From: Faecalibacterium prausnitzii
Lineage (GTDB): Bacteria > Bacillota > Clostridia > Oscillospirales > Ruminococcaceae
Direction: 5' to 3'
Assembly: GCF_003287405.1 (NCBI RefSeq)
Contig: NZ_PRLD01000010.1
Coordinates: 57,479 to 121,478, forward strand
Length of the DNA: 64,000 nt
How positions within the stretch are numbered: the first letter of the stretch is position 1; the number at the start of each line of letters is the position of its first letter. Below the pieces are notes generated by a model. That model saw only the letters and a program-made list of their open reading frames with translations, searched no databases and was not told the origin of the DNA. Shown here one piece after another: positions 17,198 to 26,149 of this stretch. A program made the translations under genes and the position numbers.

Positions 17198-17213
17198 CAG
17201 GAGCGCGAAACAG

Positions 17214-18068
17214 ATGAAAAACGAAGAAATGGCGCGGCTTTTTTCGGAAGCCACCCCTTATATCCAGAAATACCATGGCAGAACCATGGTCATCAAATAC
17301 GGCGGCAACGCCATGATCAACGAGAGCTTGAAAAACGCCGTGATGAACGACCTTGTCACCCTGACGCTGCTGGGCGTGCGGGTGGTGCTGGTGCACGGCG
17401 GCGGCCCCGCCATCAACGAGATGCTGAAAAAGGTGGGCGTGGAGAGCCACTTTGCAAACGGTCTGCGGGTGACGGACGATGCCACCATGGAGATCGTGCA
17501 GCAGGTGCTGGCCGGTAAGGTGAACAAGGACCTTGTGGCAAAGCTGCGCGGGCGCGGCGTGGGTCTGTGCGGCATGGACGGACAGATGCTCCGCTGCACC
17601 GAGCTGGACCCCCAGCTGGGTCATGTGGGCGAGATCGTCCATGTGGACGCCACCCTGATCGAAAGCCTGCTGGACGGCGGCTTTATCCCGGTCATCGCCA
17701 CCGTGGGCATGGATGACCTTGGGCAGGCGTACAACGTCAACGCGGACACCGCCGCGGCGCAGATCGCCATTGCCCTCAAGGCCGAAAAGCTGGTGTCCAT
17801 GACCGATATCGCGGGTCTGCTGCGGGATAAGGAGGACGAGACTACCCTCATCCCCGAGGTGGAAGTGACCGAGATCGAGGGCTACAAGTCCGCCGGCATC
17901 ATTGCGGGCGGCATGATCCCCAAGATCGGCGGCATGGCGGATGCCATCTATCAGGGCGTGCACGAAGCAGTCATCATTGATGGCCGCGTGCCGCACTCCA
18001 TCCTGCTGGAACTGTTCTCCGACCGCGGCTCCGGTACCCGCTTCTACCGCCGCAGCCACCGCGAATAA
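17214..18068 (+). CDS. argB: Acetylglutamate kinase
   Basis: 284 residues, the usual length. It phosphorylates N-acetylglutamate. The amino acid kinase motifs VIKYGGNAM (with the catalytic Lys) and VLVHGGGPAIN lie in the N-terminal half. The ATP-binding region has NVNADTAAAQIA and the Gly-rich IAGGMIPKIGGM. The start at 17214 follows argJ by 16 bases, with AGGAG in the gap. In many bacteria a long N-terminal helix allows arginine feedback; here KNEEMARLFSEATPYIQKYH could serve that role, an inference. Confidence 0.97.
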   Translation: MKNEEMARLFSEATPYIQKYHGRTMVIKYGGNAMINESLKNAVMNDLVTLTLLGVRVVLVHGGGPAINEMLKKVGVESHFANGLRVTDDATMEIVQQVLAGKVNKDLVAKLRGRGVGLCGMDGQMLRCTELDPQLGHVGEIVHVDATLIESLLDGGFIPVIATVGMDDLGQAYNVNADTAAAQIAIALKAEKLVSMTDIAGLLRDKEDETTLIPEVEVTEIEGYKSAGIIAGGMIPKIGGMADAIYQGVHEAVIIDGRVPHSILLELFSDRGSGTRFYRRSHRE

Positions 18069-18170
18069 AAAGATTGCGCAATCGCCGGCGGAAAGTTATA
18101 ATAAAGGCAATGAGCCCGCTCCGCTGCTGCGCGGCGGTTGGCATAATGCTGATGCTTTTATTTTAGCGGG

Positions 18171-18310
18171 CTCGCCCTCTCCGTCTTTGCTACGCAAATC
18201 CACCTCTCCCAAAGGGAGAGGCCTTGGCAAAGAGATGAAGTTTGCATGGACTGCCAAGGGCTCCCACTTTGGGGGAGCTGGCATCGCGCAGCGATGACTG
18301 AGAGGGCGAG
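18171..18310. repeat. Palindromic repeat, family A, between argB and argD
   Basis: The outer arms are CTCGCCCTCTCCGTC and GACTGAGAGGGCGAG. The inner blocks are CCACCTCTCCCAAAGGGAG and CTCCCACTTTGGGGGAGCTGG. It is inside the arg cluster with no evident terminator, so it is probably transcribed. Confidence 0.85.
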
Positions 18311-18391
18311 GACGTTGCCCGTGTGCAGCAATGTTCCGAGCGTCAGCCGCAAGGCTTTGCGCAAGAACTCCATGTTACAGGAGGTACACCT

Positions 18392-19594
18392 ATGGATTCT
18401 GAAAAAGTCATCAAGCGGGACAACGAGTACGTCCTGCACACCTATAACCGCAGCCCCGTCGTGCTGGAAAAAGGGCACGGGCTGTACGCCGAGGGCCCTG
18501 AGGGACAGAAGTATCTGGACTTCACCAGCGGCATCGGGGTAAACAGCCTTGGCTACTGCGACCTTGCTTGGGCAGAAGCCGTGTCCCAGCAGGCACACAA
18601 GCTGCAGCACACCTCCAACCTCTACTATACCGCACCCTGCGGCAAGCTGGCCAAAAAGCTGTGCAAGCGCACCGGCATGAGTAAGGTGTTCTTCGGCAAC
18701 TCCGGTGCCGAAGCCAACGAGGGCGCTATCAAGGCCGCCCGCAAGTACAGCGTGGATCATTACGGCAAGGACCGCTACAATGTCATCACGCTGGTCAACA
18801 GCTTCCATGGCCGCACCCTTGCCACCCTGACCGCCACCGGGCAGGAGGTGTTCCACAACTACTTCGGCCCCTTCAACGAGGGCTTCCAGTACGTCCCGGC
18901 GGGGGATATCGAAGCGCTGCGGGAACTGGTGGACCGCCACACCTGCGCCGTGATGATGGAACTCATTCAGGGCGAGGGCGGCGTGATGGCGCTGGACCCG
19001 GAGTATGTGCAGGCCGTGCGCGCTTTGTGCGACGAAAAAGACCTTGTGCTCATCGTGGACGAAGTGCAGACCGGCGTAGGCCGCACTGGCACCTTCCTGT
19101 GCTGTGAGCACTATAACCTCAAGCCGGACATCGTCACCCTTGCCAAGGGGCTGGGCGGCGGCTTGCCCATCGGCGCGGTGCTGATGAATGAAAAGGTAGC
19201 CGAGGGCATGGGCCCCGGTACCCACGGCTCTACCTTCGGCGGCAATCCGGTGGTATGCGCCGGAGCCAACGTGGTGGTGGATCGTCTGGACCAGAGCTTC
19301 CTTGCACAGGTCAGCGAGCGCGCCGTACAGCTGCGCACCGGCTTGGCAAAGCTGCCCCACGTCAAGAACATTTCCGGCATCGGCCTGATGGTGGGCATCG
19401 AGTTCTTTGACGTGCAGGCTGCGGATGTGCTGGCTGCCTGCCGCGAAAAAGGCTTGCTGGTGCTTACCGCCAAGACCCGGCTGCGTCTGCTGCCGCCGCT
19501 GACCGTCTCCGAGCACGAGGTAGACATGGCGCTGGAGGTGTTGGCCGAGGTGTTGGGCACGATGGAGCCGACCGCTCCGAAGGAGCAGGCATGA
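18392..19594 (+). CDS. argD: Acetylornithine aminotransferase
   Basis: 400 residues, a class III PLP-dependent aminotransferase. It converts N-acetylglutamate semialdehyde to N-acetylornithine with glutamate. Conserved parts are FFGNSGAEANEGAIK, NSFHGRT, the PLP-pocket LIVDEVQTGVGRTG and the Lys of TLAKGLGGGLPIGA. The start at 18392 has ACAGGAGG 8 bases upstream; the frame continues 23 codons further up into non-homologous sequence. It overlaps argF by ATGA. Confidence 0.96.
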   Translation: MDSEKVIKRDNEYVLHTYNRSPVVLEKGHGLYAEGPEGQKYLDFTSGIGVNSLGYCDLAWAEAVSQQAHKLQHTSNLYYTAPCGKLAKKLCKRTGMSKVFFGNSGAEANEGAIKAARKYSVDHYGKDRYNVITLVNSFHGRTLATLTATGQEVFHNYFGPFNEGFQYVPAGDIEALRELVDRHTCAVMMELIQGEGGVMALDPEYVQAVRALCDEKDLVLIVDEVQTGVGRTGTFLCCEHYNLKPDIVTLAKGLGGGLPIGAVLMNEKVAEGMGPGTHGSTFGGNPVVCAGANVVVDRLDQSFLAQVSERAVQLRTGLAKLPHVKNISGIGLMVGIEFFDVQAADVLAACREKGLLVLTAKTRLRLLPPLTVSEHEVDMALEVLAEVLGTMEPTAPKEQA

Positions 19595-20505
19595 AAAATC
19601 TGCTGAAAATGAGCGACCTTTCCCCTGCCGAGCTGACCCACATTCTGGATGTGGCAGACCGGCTGAAAGCGGACTGCAAGGCAGGCCGCACCGAGCCGCT
19701 GCTGGCGGGCAAAAGCGTGGCGCTGCTGTTCTCCAAGGCATCCACCCGCACCCGCACCAGCTTTGAGGTGGGCGTGTACCAGATGGGTGGCCTTGGCAAC
19801 TACATGAACACCGCCGAGCTGCAGGCCGGGCGCGGCGAGCCTTTGCGGGACACCGCCCGGGTGCTGGGGCGCTACTACGACTGCGCCGTCTGGCGCACCT
19901 ACCGCCAGCGGGATTTGGAAGAGCTGGCGGAGCTTTCCGGCATTCCGGTGATCAACGGCCTTACCGACTACGCCCACCCCTGTCAGGTGCTGGCTGACCT
20001 GATGACCATCCGGGAGCGCCGGGGCACGCTGGCAGGGCTGAAACTCTGCTTTGTGGGCGATGGCAGCAACATGGCAAACAGCCTGATCGTGGGCGGCCTG
20101 CTGGCGGGGATGCAGGTATCCTGCGTCTGTCCCCCGGGCTACCGCCCGGCAGCGGATGTGCTGATGTTTGCCCAAAAATACGGCAATGCCTTCCACCTGA
20201 CCACCGACCCCGCCGAAGGCTTGCGGGATGCGGACATTGTAGCCACCGCCGCGTGGAACACCACCGCCCCCGGCACGGCTGAAAGCGAGCAGCGTCTGCG
20301 GGATTTTGTGGGCTTCCAGCTCACCGGCCGTCTGCTGGAAAACGCAAAGCCGGGCGCGCTGGTGCTGCACTGTCTGCCCGCCCACCGGGGCGAGGAGATC
20401 TCCACCGCCCTGTTCGAGCAGCACGCGGACGAGATCTTTGACGAAGCGGAGAACCGTCTGCACGTCCAGAAAGCCGTGCTGGCGGTGCTGCTGGCGGGCA
20501 AATAA
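19591..20505 (+). CDS. argF: Ornithine carbamoyltransferase
   Basis: 304 residues. It forms citrulline from ornithine and carbamoyl phosphate. The carbamoyl phosphate motif SKASTRTRTSFE, the HPCQVLADL motif and the ornithine-binding HCLPAHRGEE are intact. It starts within the argD stop codon and ends the arginine cluster before a strong terminator. Confidence 0.97.
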   Translation: MKNLLKMSDLSPAELTHILDVADRLKADCKAGRTEPLLAGKSVALLFSKASTRTRTSFEVGVYQMGGLGNYMNTAELQAGRGEPLRDTARVLGRYYDCAVWRTYRQRDLEELAELSGIPVINGLTDYAHPCQVLADLMTIRERRGTLAGLKLCFVGDGSNMANSLIVGGLLAGMQVSCVCPPGYRPAADVLMFAQKYGNAFHLTTDPAEGLRDADIVATAAWNTTAPGTAESEQRLRDFVGFQLTGRLLENAKPGALVLHCLPAHRGEEISTALFEQHADEIFDEAENRLHVQKAVLAVLLAGK

Positions 20506-20527
20506 GCGGAAATTATACTTTATTATT

Positions 20528-20569
20528 GCAGTTCCGAAACGCCTGCGGGCGTTTCGGAACTGCTTTTTT
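20528..20569 (+). terminator. Terminator of the arginine cluster
   Basis: A perfect 16-bp stem GCAGTTCCGAAACGCC with loop TGCG and a TTTTTT tail, 22 bases after the argF stop. Its inner core is shared with the terminator at 5148. Confidence 0.95.
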
Positions 20570-20589
20570 ACGGAAGAGGTGGTTTGCTT

Positions 20590-20745
20590 GAACTCCCCCA
20601 GTCGCCTACGGCGACAGCCCCCTCTGGGATGGGGCCTTTGGCATGGTGGCACAGTTTCCGGCTCAAGTGCAAAGTTTCCGGCTGCGCCAGAGGCTCCCTC
20701 CCCGAGGGAGCTGGCAAAACCGTCAGGTTTTGACTGAGGGAGTTA
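20590..20745. repeat. Palindromic intergenic repeat, family A variant (GAACTCCC arms)
   Basis: The outer arms are GAACTCCCCCAGTC and GACTGAGGGAGTT; the inner parts are CAGCCCCCTCTGGGATGGGG and GGCTCCCTCCCCGAGGGAGC. Its relatives with the same arms lie at 25472, 33467 and 46096. Confidence 0.85.
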
Positions 20746-20836
20746 AGCCCCCGTATGGTGATTTTGCCCATATTTTTGTACCAAATTTTGGCAGATGCGG
20801 CGGGCGAAAATGCTTTATTTCCATAAACTTTAGTGT

Positions 20837-20842
20837 TATACT
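20837..20842 (+). promoter_or_regulatory. Candidate extended -10 for the surface protein gene
   Basis: TGTTATACT fits an extended -10 element (TGnTATACT). It leaves a leader of about 75 bases before the AAAGGAGAGG ribosome site. No good -35 is seen. Confidence 0.4.
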
Positions 20843-20921
20843 CAACTTGGCCTTTTGTCCGTTCCGGTTGTTCTGTTTGGGAGGACAGCCGGGCAAATCG
20901 ATCAACAAAGGAGAGGATATC

Positions 20922-23900
20922 ATGAAAAAACGCATCGTGAGCATGATACTGGCGCTCAGTATGGTGCTCTCCATCCTCCCGGTATCTGCATTTGCAGATG
21001 CAGGGACGTCTGCTGCGGCAGCAGAGACGACAGCTGCCGGTACGAACGAGGAAACAACAAATCCCGTCGTTACGATCGAGATCGGCGCGGACGGTCTGCC
21101 CGAAGAGCAGTCCGGCACCGGCTGGAGCTACGACAGCTCCAACAACTGGCTGGCCATCACCGGCGTTGAAAATGCAAAGACAGAGTACATTCTGGACGGC
21201 GAGTACAACTGGAATGTGGCCATCACAAATTCCGGCAATGAAGTATATCTGCTGGACGGCGTGGTCAAGGGCCAGCTTTGGGTCGGCAACCGGAATGCCT
21301 GTGTTCTGGGCGGCAGATACGCCGAAGCAGTGCTGGAAAACGGCACCATTGACGGCGGCACCTACGGTAAGCTGACCGAGAACGGCGGCAGCGTCAAGGG
21401 CGGCTACTTCAAGGATATTTCCGGCCTGCAGTCCGCTACGCAGCAGCAGGCACACAAGCTGATCCTGCCGGAGGGCTGCACCCTGAACGGCCAGCCGGTG
21501 ACCGGGGATGTGTATATGCTCAAGCGGTACAGCGATCACAGCCTGAAGCTGGAGGTGCAGTACGCCCCCGGCTGCGTTGCATGGGCGGCAGCAATCGGTG
21601 GTATGTCCGACATCACCTCCCTGCCTGTAGGTATCAGCAACTACCCATTGAACGGCTATGGCACGGTTTCCATCAGTGCTACAACGATCTCTGCCGAGGT
21701 CAGTATGTTCCCGCCGCTTTCAGAGAGCAACGCACCCATAGCACTGACCCCGATCCCGTCTATGGACAAGGAACTGAGTTTTACCGATAAGGGTACGCCC
21801 GATGTGAACGGTGTGCCCTGTGTGTACAGTCTGGACGAGGGCATGGATCAGTTCTGCAAATACTATGGCAAGGGCTGGACTTATACCTGCTACCCCAATG
21901 TCGCCAGTGCGACCGGACAACTGAAGCTTGGGGATCAGGGCGGTAATGTGATCAATTTCAGCCATCTGAGCGCAGTGCCCATCAACTGCTATATCGAGCT
22001 TTCGAATGCTACCGTGACCGGCGGCATCATCCGTCAGGCTAACTTCAAAAATGTCACGATCGAGGGCAGCACCTTTGATTACCTCTACTGCGCGGGCAAG
22101 TGCACCATTTCCAATGTAGTGGCCCAGAGCTTCAGCTTTGACAGGTTTGGCGACCTTGCCATTTCCGACACCGTTCTGTGCAAGCTGTCTGACAACGGCA
22201 TAGAGAATGCGCTTGCCGTTGGCCAGAAGCTCAGCAAGCTGACCGTGCGCAACGGCGGTGTGACTGCGATCAACGGCAGAGACCTGCCCAGTTCTGTCAA
22301 TACCCTCTATCTGGTGGGCAATGCCAGCGCAGAGCTTACCCTGAACACCGATGTATACAGCATCAACGATGCAGCGGCCAACAGTTACAATGAACAGACC
22401 TATGCCGAGGGCAGTGTACTGCATATCACCGGCAACAACGATGGCAAGGAGATTCTGGTAAATCAGGCTGGCGATGCCAGCAACCTCAAGCCCCTGCGCA
22501 TTACCGAAGAAGGTAAGCCCGACCTGACCGAGGTGACCCCGCATTACGTGAGCCAGGATGGTGTGACCGGCAATGTCTATGAGGGCCTTGGCTGGCAATA
22601 CCTTGTGGCCTCCGGTGTGGTCGAGGATGGTTATGAAACGATGTCGGTGCTTGTCCTTACCAGCCCCGATGGCAGCCCGGTGGATCTGACCTCGGATACC
22701 ATCAACCCCTATCATAAGGCCGTTGCATCCGATCAGATCGTGCTGGAGGATGTGACGGTTGCTGGTATTCAGGCTGGCGCGCCTGTTACCGCCCAGAACG
22801 CCATTATTAAGGGCGGCACTTTCCAGAAGACTGTTAACATGGATGAAAACAGCATTATCGCAGGCGGCAGCTTCCAGCAGGAGGTCAGCGCTAACGGCAG
22901 CATCACCGGCGGTACCTTCCAGCAGAATGTTAGGGCTAGTGGCGAGATCACCGATGGTCAGTTCGACGCGGAGGTCACTTTGGGCTATAACGGCACCATC
23001 ACCGGCGGTACCTTCCAGAAGAATGTTAAGGCTAGTGGCACCATCACCGGCGGTCAGTTCAACGCAGCTGTCCAGTTGGATAGTAGTAGCGCCCAGATCC
23101 TCGGCGGCGTGTTCAACAATATCAAGCTGCCCGACTATTATACATCGGATGGAACGGTCATCCAGAATGCCGTGATCACCGGCAGCCTGATGGCGAATAC
23201 TTACAGCAAGGCTGCTGTTTCCAATACGGTGAGCTTTAGCCCCATCGAAAGTCAGCACCGTGCTTATGGTCAGCAGCTGAGCAAGCTGATCGTTGCAGAC
23301 GGCACGGTGGAAAGCGTAAACGGCGTGACGAAGAAGACCACGGAGCTTTACCGTATCGGCGATGTCGAGATGAATATCACCTTCAGCAAGCCGGTCGAGA
23401 ACATCAACGGTGCTGCGGTCAGCGATTATACCGGCGCACAGCTTTCCGCAGACGGCAAGACCCTGACCCTGACCGCCTTGAATGACGGCAATCCCATTGT
23501 GGTGAACAAGGCCGAAGGAAAGCTGCCCTTCTCTGCCCTGGGCGCGGGAGACTTTACCACTGATGAAACGCCGGAGGGTACAAAGGTTACCTGCTATCAG
23601 GAGGGCGTGGGCAAGCTGAGACTTGTCTATGTGCGCACCTACGATGATAAGGAGTTTACCAGCATCCCCGCTAACGAGCCCGGCATCTATAAAAAGCGCG
23701 TTGTAGCCGAAGAGGGCGAAAAGTACACGAGCGGTTGGGTCGATATCGGCGAAACCGTGATCAAGTATACCCCGGCTCTCACTGACTTCGAATGGGATGT
23801 TAAGACCGGCACGGTGGACTATAACGGCGAGCACTATTTCGGCGAGGAACTCCCGCCGGCTGAACTTGTGTACATCGTCGGAAACCACTATTACTATTTT

Positions 23901-24875
23901 GTGCCTACCGAGGTGGGTACCTACGAGGTCCACCTTATGGTGAACCGTAACTACGACAGCAACTACTATGAGCATAGCGATTACACGTTGGAGGATTACA
24001 CCGTCCGCTACACGCCCGTAGCCGCAAACTTTACCTACGATGCTGCGCAGAACACGGTGACCTACAATGGCAAAAAGTACAACGATGCCGACCCGGATAT
24101 GACCCTGCTGTACGGCACCAACCGCAGCGATGCCACCGCGACTGTCCCCACCACCCCCGGCAGCTACAATGTGTACGTTCAGGTGACGGCGGACGAGAAC
24201 TATAACGCGACCATTACCGAAAAGGTGGGCACTTACGTTGTGTCCAATCCGACCCCCGATCCCGACCCGGATCCGAATCCTACTCCCGACCCGGATCCGA
24301 ATCCGAATCCTACTCCCGACCCGGATCCGAATCCGAATCCTACTCCCGACCCGGATCCGAATCCGACTCCCGATCCCGACCCGGATCCGAATCCTACTCC
24401 CACTCCCGACCCGGATCCCAATCCTACTCCCACTCCCGACCCGGATCCGACTCCTACTCCGACCCCGACTCCCGATCCTGAGCCGACTCCCACTCCCACT
24501 CCCGCACCCGCACCCAGCGATGACGGCGGCGGCGCTATCGTGATGGTAGCCGCTGTGGGCGGCGCAGCCGTTGGCGTAGGCGTTTACATTGCAGGCACCG
24601 CCGCCTACCTGAAGAGCGTTCTGCCCGAGGGTGTGGCGATCCCCGCTAACCGTCAGCAGCTGGCTGTTGCACTGTGGACTGCCGCAGGCAAGCCCGCTAC
24701 CCAGAGCACGGCACTGTTCAACGATGTGGCAGCCGATGCCGCAGAGCTGCAGGCCATCCGCTGGGCAGTGGATACCGGCCTGATGTCTGCACAGGACGGC
24801 AGCTTCAAGCCCGGCAGCCGCGTAAGCCGCTTGGAGGTCATCCGCACTTGGAAGACCTATCAGCAGCGCGGCTGA
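20922..24875 (+). CDS. Large secreted surface protein with beta-helix-like repeats and SLH-like C-terminus
   Basis: 1317 residues. Residues 1-27 are a clear signal peptide ending near SAFADA. The body is rich in beta-strand GGTFQxNVxASGxITGGxF-type repeats (about 625-730) typical of solenoid folds. Two segments resemble each other ([19 protein letters not shown]... near 430 and [19 protein letters not shown]... near 780), an internal duplication. Beta-sandwich-like modules follow, then a DPDPNPTP linker (about 1109-1199), a hydrophobic Ala/Gly/Val segment (about 1205-1230) and an SLH-like end with [20 protein letters not shown] and [14 protein letters not shown]. It is probably displayed on the cell surface. 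Ligand and role are unknown. The start has AAAGGAGAGG; open frame upstream is repeat sequence. Confidence 0.85.
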   Translation: MKKRIVSMILALSMVLSILPVSAFADAGTSAAAAETTAAGTNEETTNPVVTIEIGADGLPEEQSGTGWSYDSSNNWLAITGVENAKTEYILDGEYNWNVAITNSGNEVYLLDGVVKGQLWVGNRNACVLGGRYAEAVLENGTIDGGTYGKLTENGGSVKGGYFKDISGLQSATQQQAHKLILPEGCTLNGQPVTGDVYMLKRYSDHSLKLEVQYAPGCVAWAAAIGGMSDITSLPVGISNYPLNGYGTVSISATTISAEVSMFPPLSESNAPIALTPIPSMDKELSFTDKGTPDVNGVPCVYSLDEGMDQFCKYYGKGWTYTCYPNVASATGQLKLGDQGGNVINFSHLSAVPINCYIELSNATVTGGIIRQANFKNVTIEGSTFDYLYCAGKCTISNVVAQSFSFDRFGDLAISDTVLCKLSDNGIENALAVGQKLSKLTVRNGGVTAINGRDLPSSVNTLYLVGNASAELTLNTDVYSINDAAANSYNEQTYAEGSVLHITGNNDGKEILVNQAGDASNLKPLRITEEGKPDLTEVTPHYVSQDGVTGNVYEGLGWQYLVASGVVEDGYETMSVLVLTSPDGSPVDLTSDTINPYHKAVASDQIVLEDVTVAGIQAGAPVTAQNAIIKGGTFQKTVNMDENSIIAGGSFQQEVSANGSITGGTFQQNVRASGEITDGQFDAEVTLGYNGTITGGTFQKNVKASGTITGGQFNAAVQLDSSSAQILGGVFNNIKLPDYYTSDGTVIQNAVITGSLMANTYSKAAVSNTVSFSPIESQHRAYGQQLSKLIVADGTVESVNGVTKKTTELYRIGDVEMNITFSKPVENINGAAVSDYTGAQLSADGKTLTLTALNDGNPIVVNKAEGKLPFSALGAGDFTTDETPEGTKVTCYQEGVGKLRLVYVRTYDDKEFTSIPANEPGIYKKRVVAEEGEKYTSGWVDIGETVIKYTPALTDFEWDVKTGTVDYNGEHYFGEELPPAELVYIVGNHYYYFVPTEVGTYEVHLMVNRNYDSNYYEHSDYTLEDYTVRYTPVAANFTYDAAQNTVTYNGKKYNDADPDMTLLYGTNRSDATATVPTTPGSYNVYVQVTADENYNATITEKVGTYVVSNPTPDPDPDPNPTPDPDPNPNPTPDPDPNPNPTPDPDPNPTPDPDPDPNPTPTPDPDPNPTPTPDPDPTPTPTPTPDPEPTPTPTPAPAPSDDGGGAIVMVAAVGGAAVGVGVYIAGTAAYLKSVLPEGVAIPANRQQLAVALWTAAGKPATQSTALFNDVAADAAELQAIRWAVDTGLMSAQDGSFKPGSRVSRLEVIRTWKTYQQRG
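24247..24510 (+). repeat. Tandem minisatellite encoding the DPNPTP linker
   Basis: Imperfect tandem units of about 18-30 bases built on CCCGACCCGGATCCGAATCC, encoding Asp-Pro-Asp-Pro-Asn-Pro-Thr-Pro. Several units are identical, so slippage is likely and the copy number may vary or be misassembled. Confidence 0.85.
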
Positions 24876-24907
24876 GCCCGCTGACCCGTAACCCCTTATA
24901 ACCCCGC

Positions 24908-24945
24908 AGGGACTGCTGCACAGCGCTGTGCAGCAGTCCCTTTTT
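24908..24945 (+). terminator. Terminator of the surface protein gene
   Basis: A perfect palindrome (AGGGACTGCTGCACAGC and its complement) followed by TTTTT. Confidence 0.93.
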
Positions 24946-25049
24946 GCGTTGGCTGGCGTTTTGCGCCGCGATGCCGCCCGGTAAAAGGCATTTCGAGCCA
25001 TTATTGGGGATTTCGTGCAAAAGCACTCCACTTTTTCTGCCGTCGGTGG

Positions 25050-25156
25050 TATAATGCAGGGACAGAGATGTACTCTGAAAGCACGTCATTCCCATATTTT
25101 CCTATAGAGACAGAAAACCGTCCGGTAACCGCAAGCCGGGCGGTTTTCTGCCTTTT
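25050..25156 (+). ncRNA. Candidate small RNA 1 (promoter box to terminator)
   Basis: A perfect TATAAT at 25050 is followed about 60 bases later by a 15-bp stem (CAGAAAACCGTCCGG with CCGGGCGGTTTTCTG) and a short T tract. No reading frame with a ribosome site lies between. The -35 is weak. It would give a transcript of roughly 95 bases. No known RNA family was recognised. Confidence 0.35.
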
Positions 25157-25251
25157 GCGGGTGCGTCCGGCTGCTTTTGCGCCGCCGGGTCGTTTCAACG
25201 CATTTGCGGGTCGATTCGTGCCGAAAATCGTCCAAAACGGGCAAATCGTGG

Positions 25252-25467
25252 TACACTAAGCATGACACAGAACCTCCCTTCCTGATAGGGGCTAAAGGCA
25301 TCATTACGCCCCGTCAAGCGTGTGACCGGAGCATCGGTCATCCGCGTCCGTGCCCGGCTGAAAAAGCCGCGCCCGGCAAAACATAACAATTGCCATCTCC
25401 CGATCGATCCTTTCCAATAAGCACAGCAGAGCCGCCCGGCAACTACCGGACGGCTCTGCTGCGTTAT
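25252..25467 (+). ncRNA. Candidate structured RNA 2
   Basis: A weak -10-like TACACT is followed by about 160 bases rich in local stems (GGGGC...GCCCC, TGACCG...CGGTCA, GGCTGAAAAAGCC) and ends in a perfect 16-bp hairpin CAGCAGAGCCGCCCGG. The hairpin lacks a strong T tail. It shares a CCG(C/T)CCGG...CCGG(A/G)CGG core with the hairpin at 25111. Together with candidate 1 it occupies an otherwise gene-free stretch. Confidence 0.3.
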
Positions 25468-25471
25468 AGGG

Positions 25472-25680
25472 GAACTCCCTCAGTCAAAGCCTGACGGCTT
25501 TGCCAGCTCTCCCCGCAAGCGTCCTCGCCCTCTCAGGCGCTAACGCGCCAGCTCTCCCAAAGGGAGAGCCTCTGGCGAAACCGGTCACTTGGCACTTGAG
25601 CCGGAAGCTTTACCGCCATGCCAAGGCCTCTCCCTTTGGGAGAGGTGGATGCGAACGTAGTGAGCAGACGGAGAGGGCGA
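25472..25680. repeat. Palindromic repeat, family A, composite of two forms
   Basis: It begins with the GAACTCCCTCAGTCAAAGCC arm of the variant form and switches after about 50 bases to the full CTCGCCCTCTCAGG...GACGGAGAGGGCGA form. It looks like one copy inserted in or fused with another. Confidence 0.8.
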
Positions 25681-25737
25681 GGTTGCTTCTCCGCAGCGCC
25701 GCCGCTTCCGCAGGAAGCAGGCGCTGCAAATGCCGCT

Positions 25738-25866
25738 TGCCATTACGACCCCACCCGTGAAAATGGGATAGCGGAGCGTCCGCAGACGCTCCGCTATCCC
25801 AAAATCAAAAATAATTCTTCCGCTGAATATGCCCAAAGCAGCGCGGAGGGCATTTTCAATCGTTCT
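25738..25866. repeat. Palindromic repeat, family B (right part) reaching into the GIY-YIG gene
   Basis: It carries CATTACGACCCCACCCGTG, a perfect GGATAGCGGAGCG...CGCTCCGCTATCC hairpin and CCGCTGAATATGCCCAAAGC, and ends in CATTTTCAATCGTTC. The last bases overlap the 3' end of the GIY-YIG gene. Confidence 0.78.
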
Positions 25867-26149
25867 CCACCCCGGGACACCCGGCGGCGCGCCATGCGGC
25901 GCACAGCACCTCTTTTTCCGCCTTGGAAAGCTTTTTCAGGGCGGCTTCCCGCCGCAAAGCGGCGCTCCTGTCCGCGCAGTGCTCCAGATAGGCAAACCCT
26001 ACCGCGCCGTGGGCGCGGGTGTAGCGTGCCCCTTTGCCGCTCTGGTGCGCTTTCAGCCGGGCGGCGGGGTGGTTCGTCCAACCGGTGTACAGCTGCCCGC
26101 CGGTGCAGCGCACCATGTAGACGTAGGCGGCGTCAGGCAAGGCGGCCAT
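25856..26149 (-). CDS. GIY-YIG domain protein (UPF0213-type small endonuclease family)
   Basis: 97 residues. The GIY-YIG core is seen as VYMVRCTGGQLYTGWT, followed by the conserved Arg in AARLKAHQSGKGARYTRAHG and the Glu in the YLEHCADRSAALRREAALK helix. UPF0213 proteins are small stand-alone GIY-YIG domains with proposed nuclease roles in DNA repair; the substrate is unknown. The start overlaps the end of the MYG1-like gene by 17 bases, so the two are an operon. The stop codon TGA comes from the end of a family B repeat (GAACGATTGAAAATG). Confidence 0.9.
   Translation of the reverse strand: MAALPDAAYVYMVRCTGGQLYTGWTNHPAARLKAHQSGKGARYTRAHGAVGFAYLEHCADRSAALRREAALKKLSKAEKEVLCAAWRAAGCPGVEND

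Noticed and set aside
14909..17254. Long minus-strand frame across argC and argJ
   Set aside because: A shadow of two clear arg genes in GC-rich DNA; no ribosome site or homology.
24247..24510. Possible CRISPR array
   Set aside because: The repeats are tandem without unique spacers and encode a Pro-rich stalk in frame.
21720..25031. Very long open frame on the minus strand (over 1100 codons) opposite the surface protein gene
   Set aside because: It mirrors the codon pattern of the plus-strand gene, has no ribosome site and no recognisable domain; the plus-strand product has a signal peptide and clear repeats.
25068..25259. Short plus-strand frame of 63 codons
   Set aside because: No ribosome site and it crosses a terminator hairpin; the region looks more like RNA or intergenic sequence.
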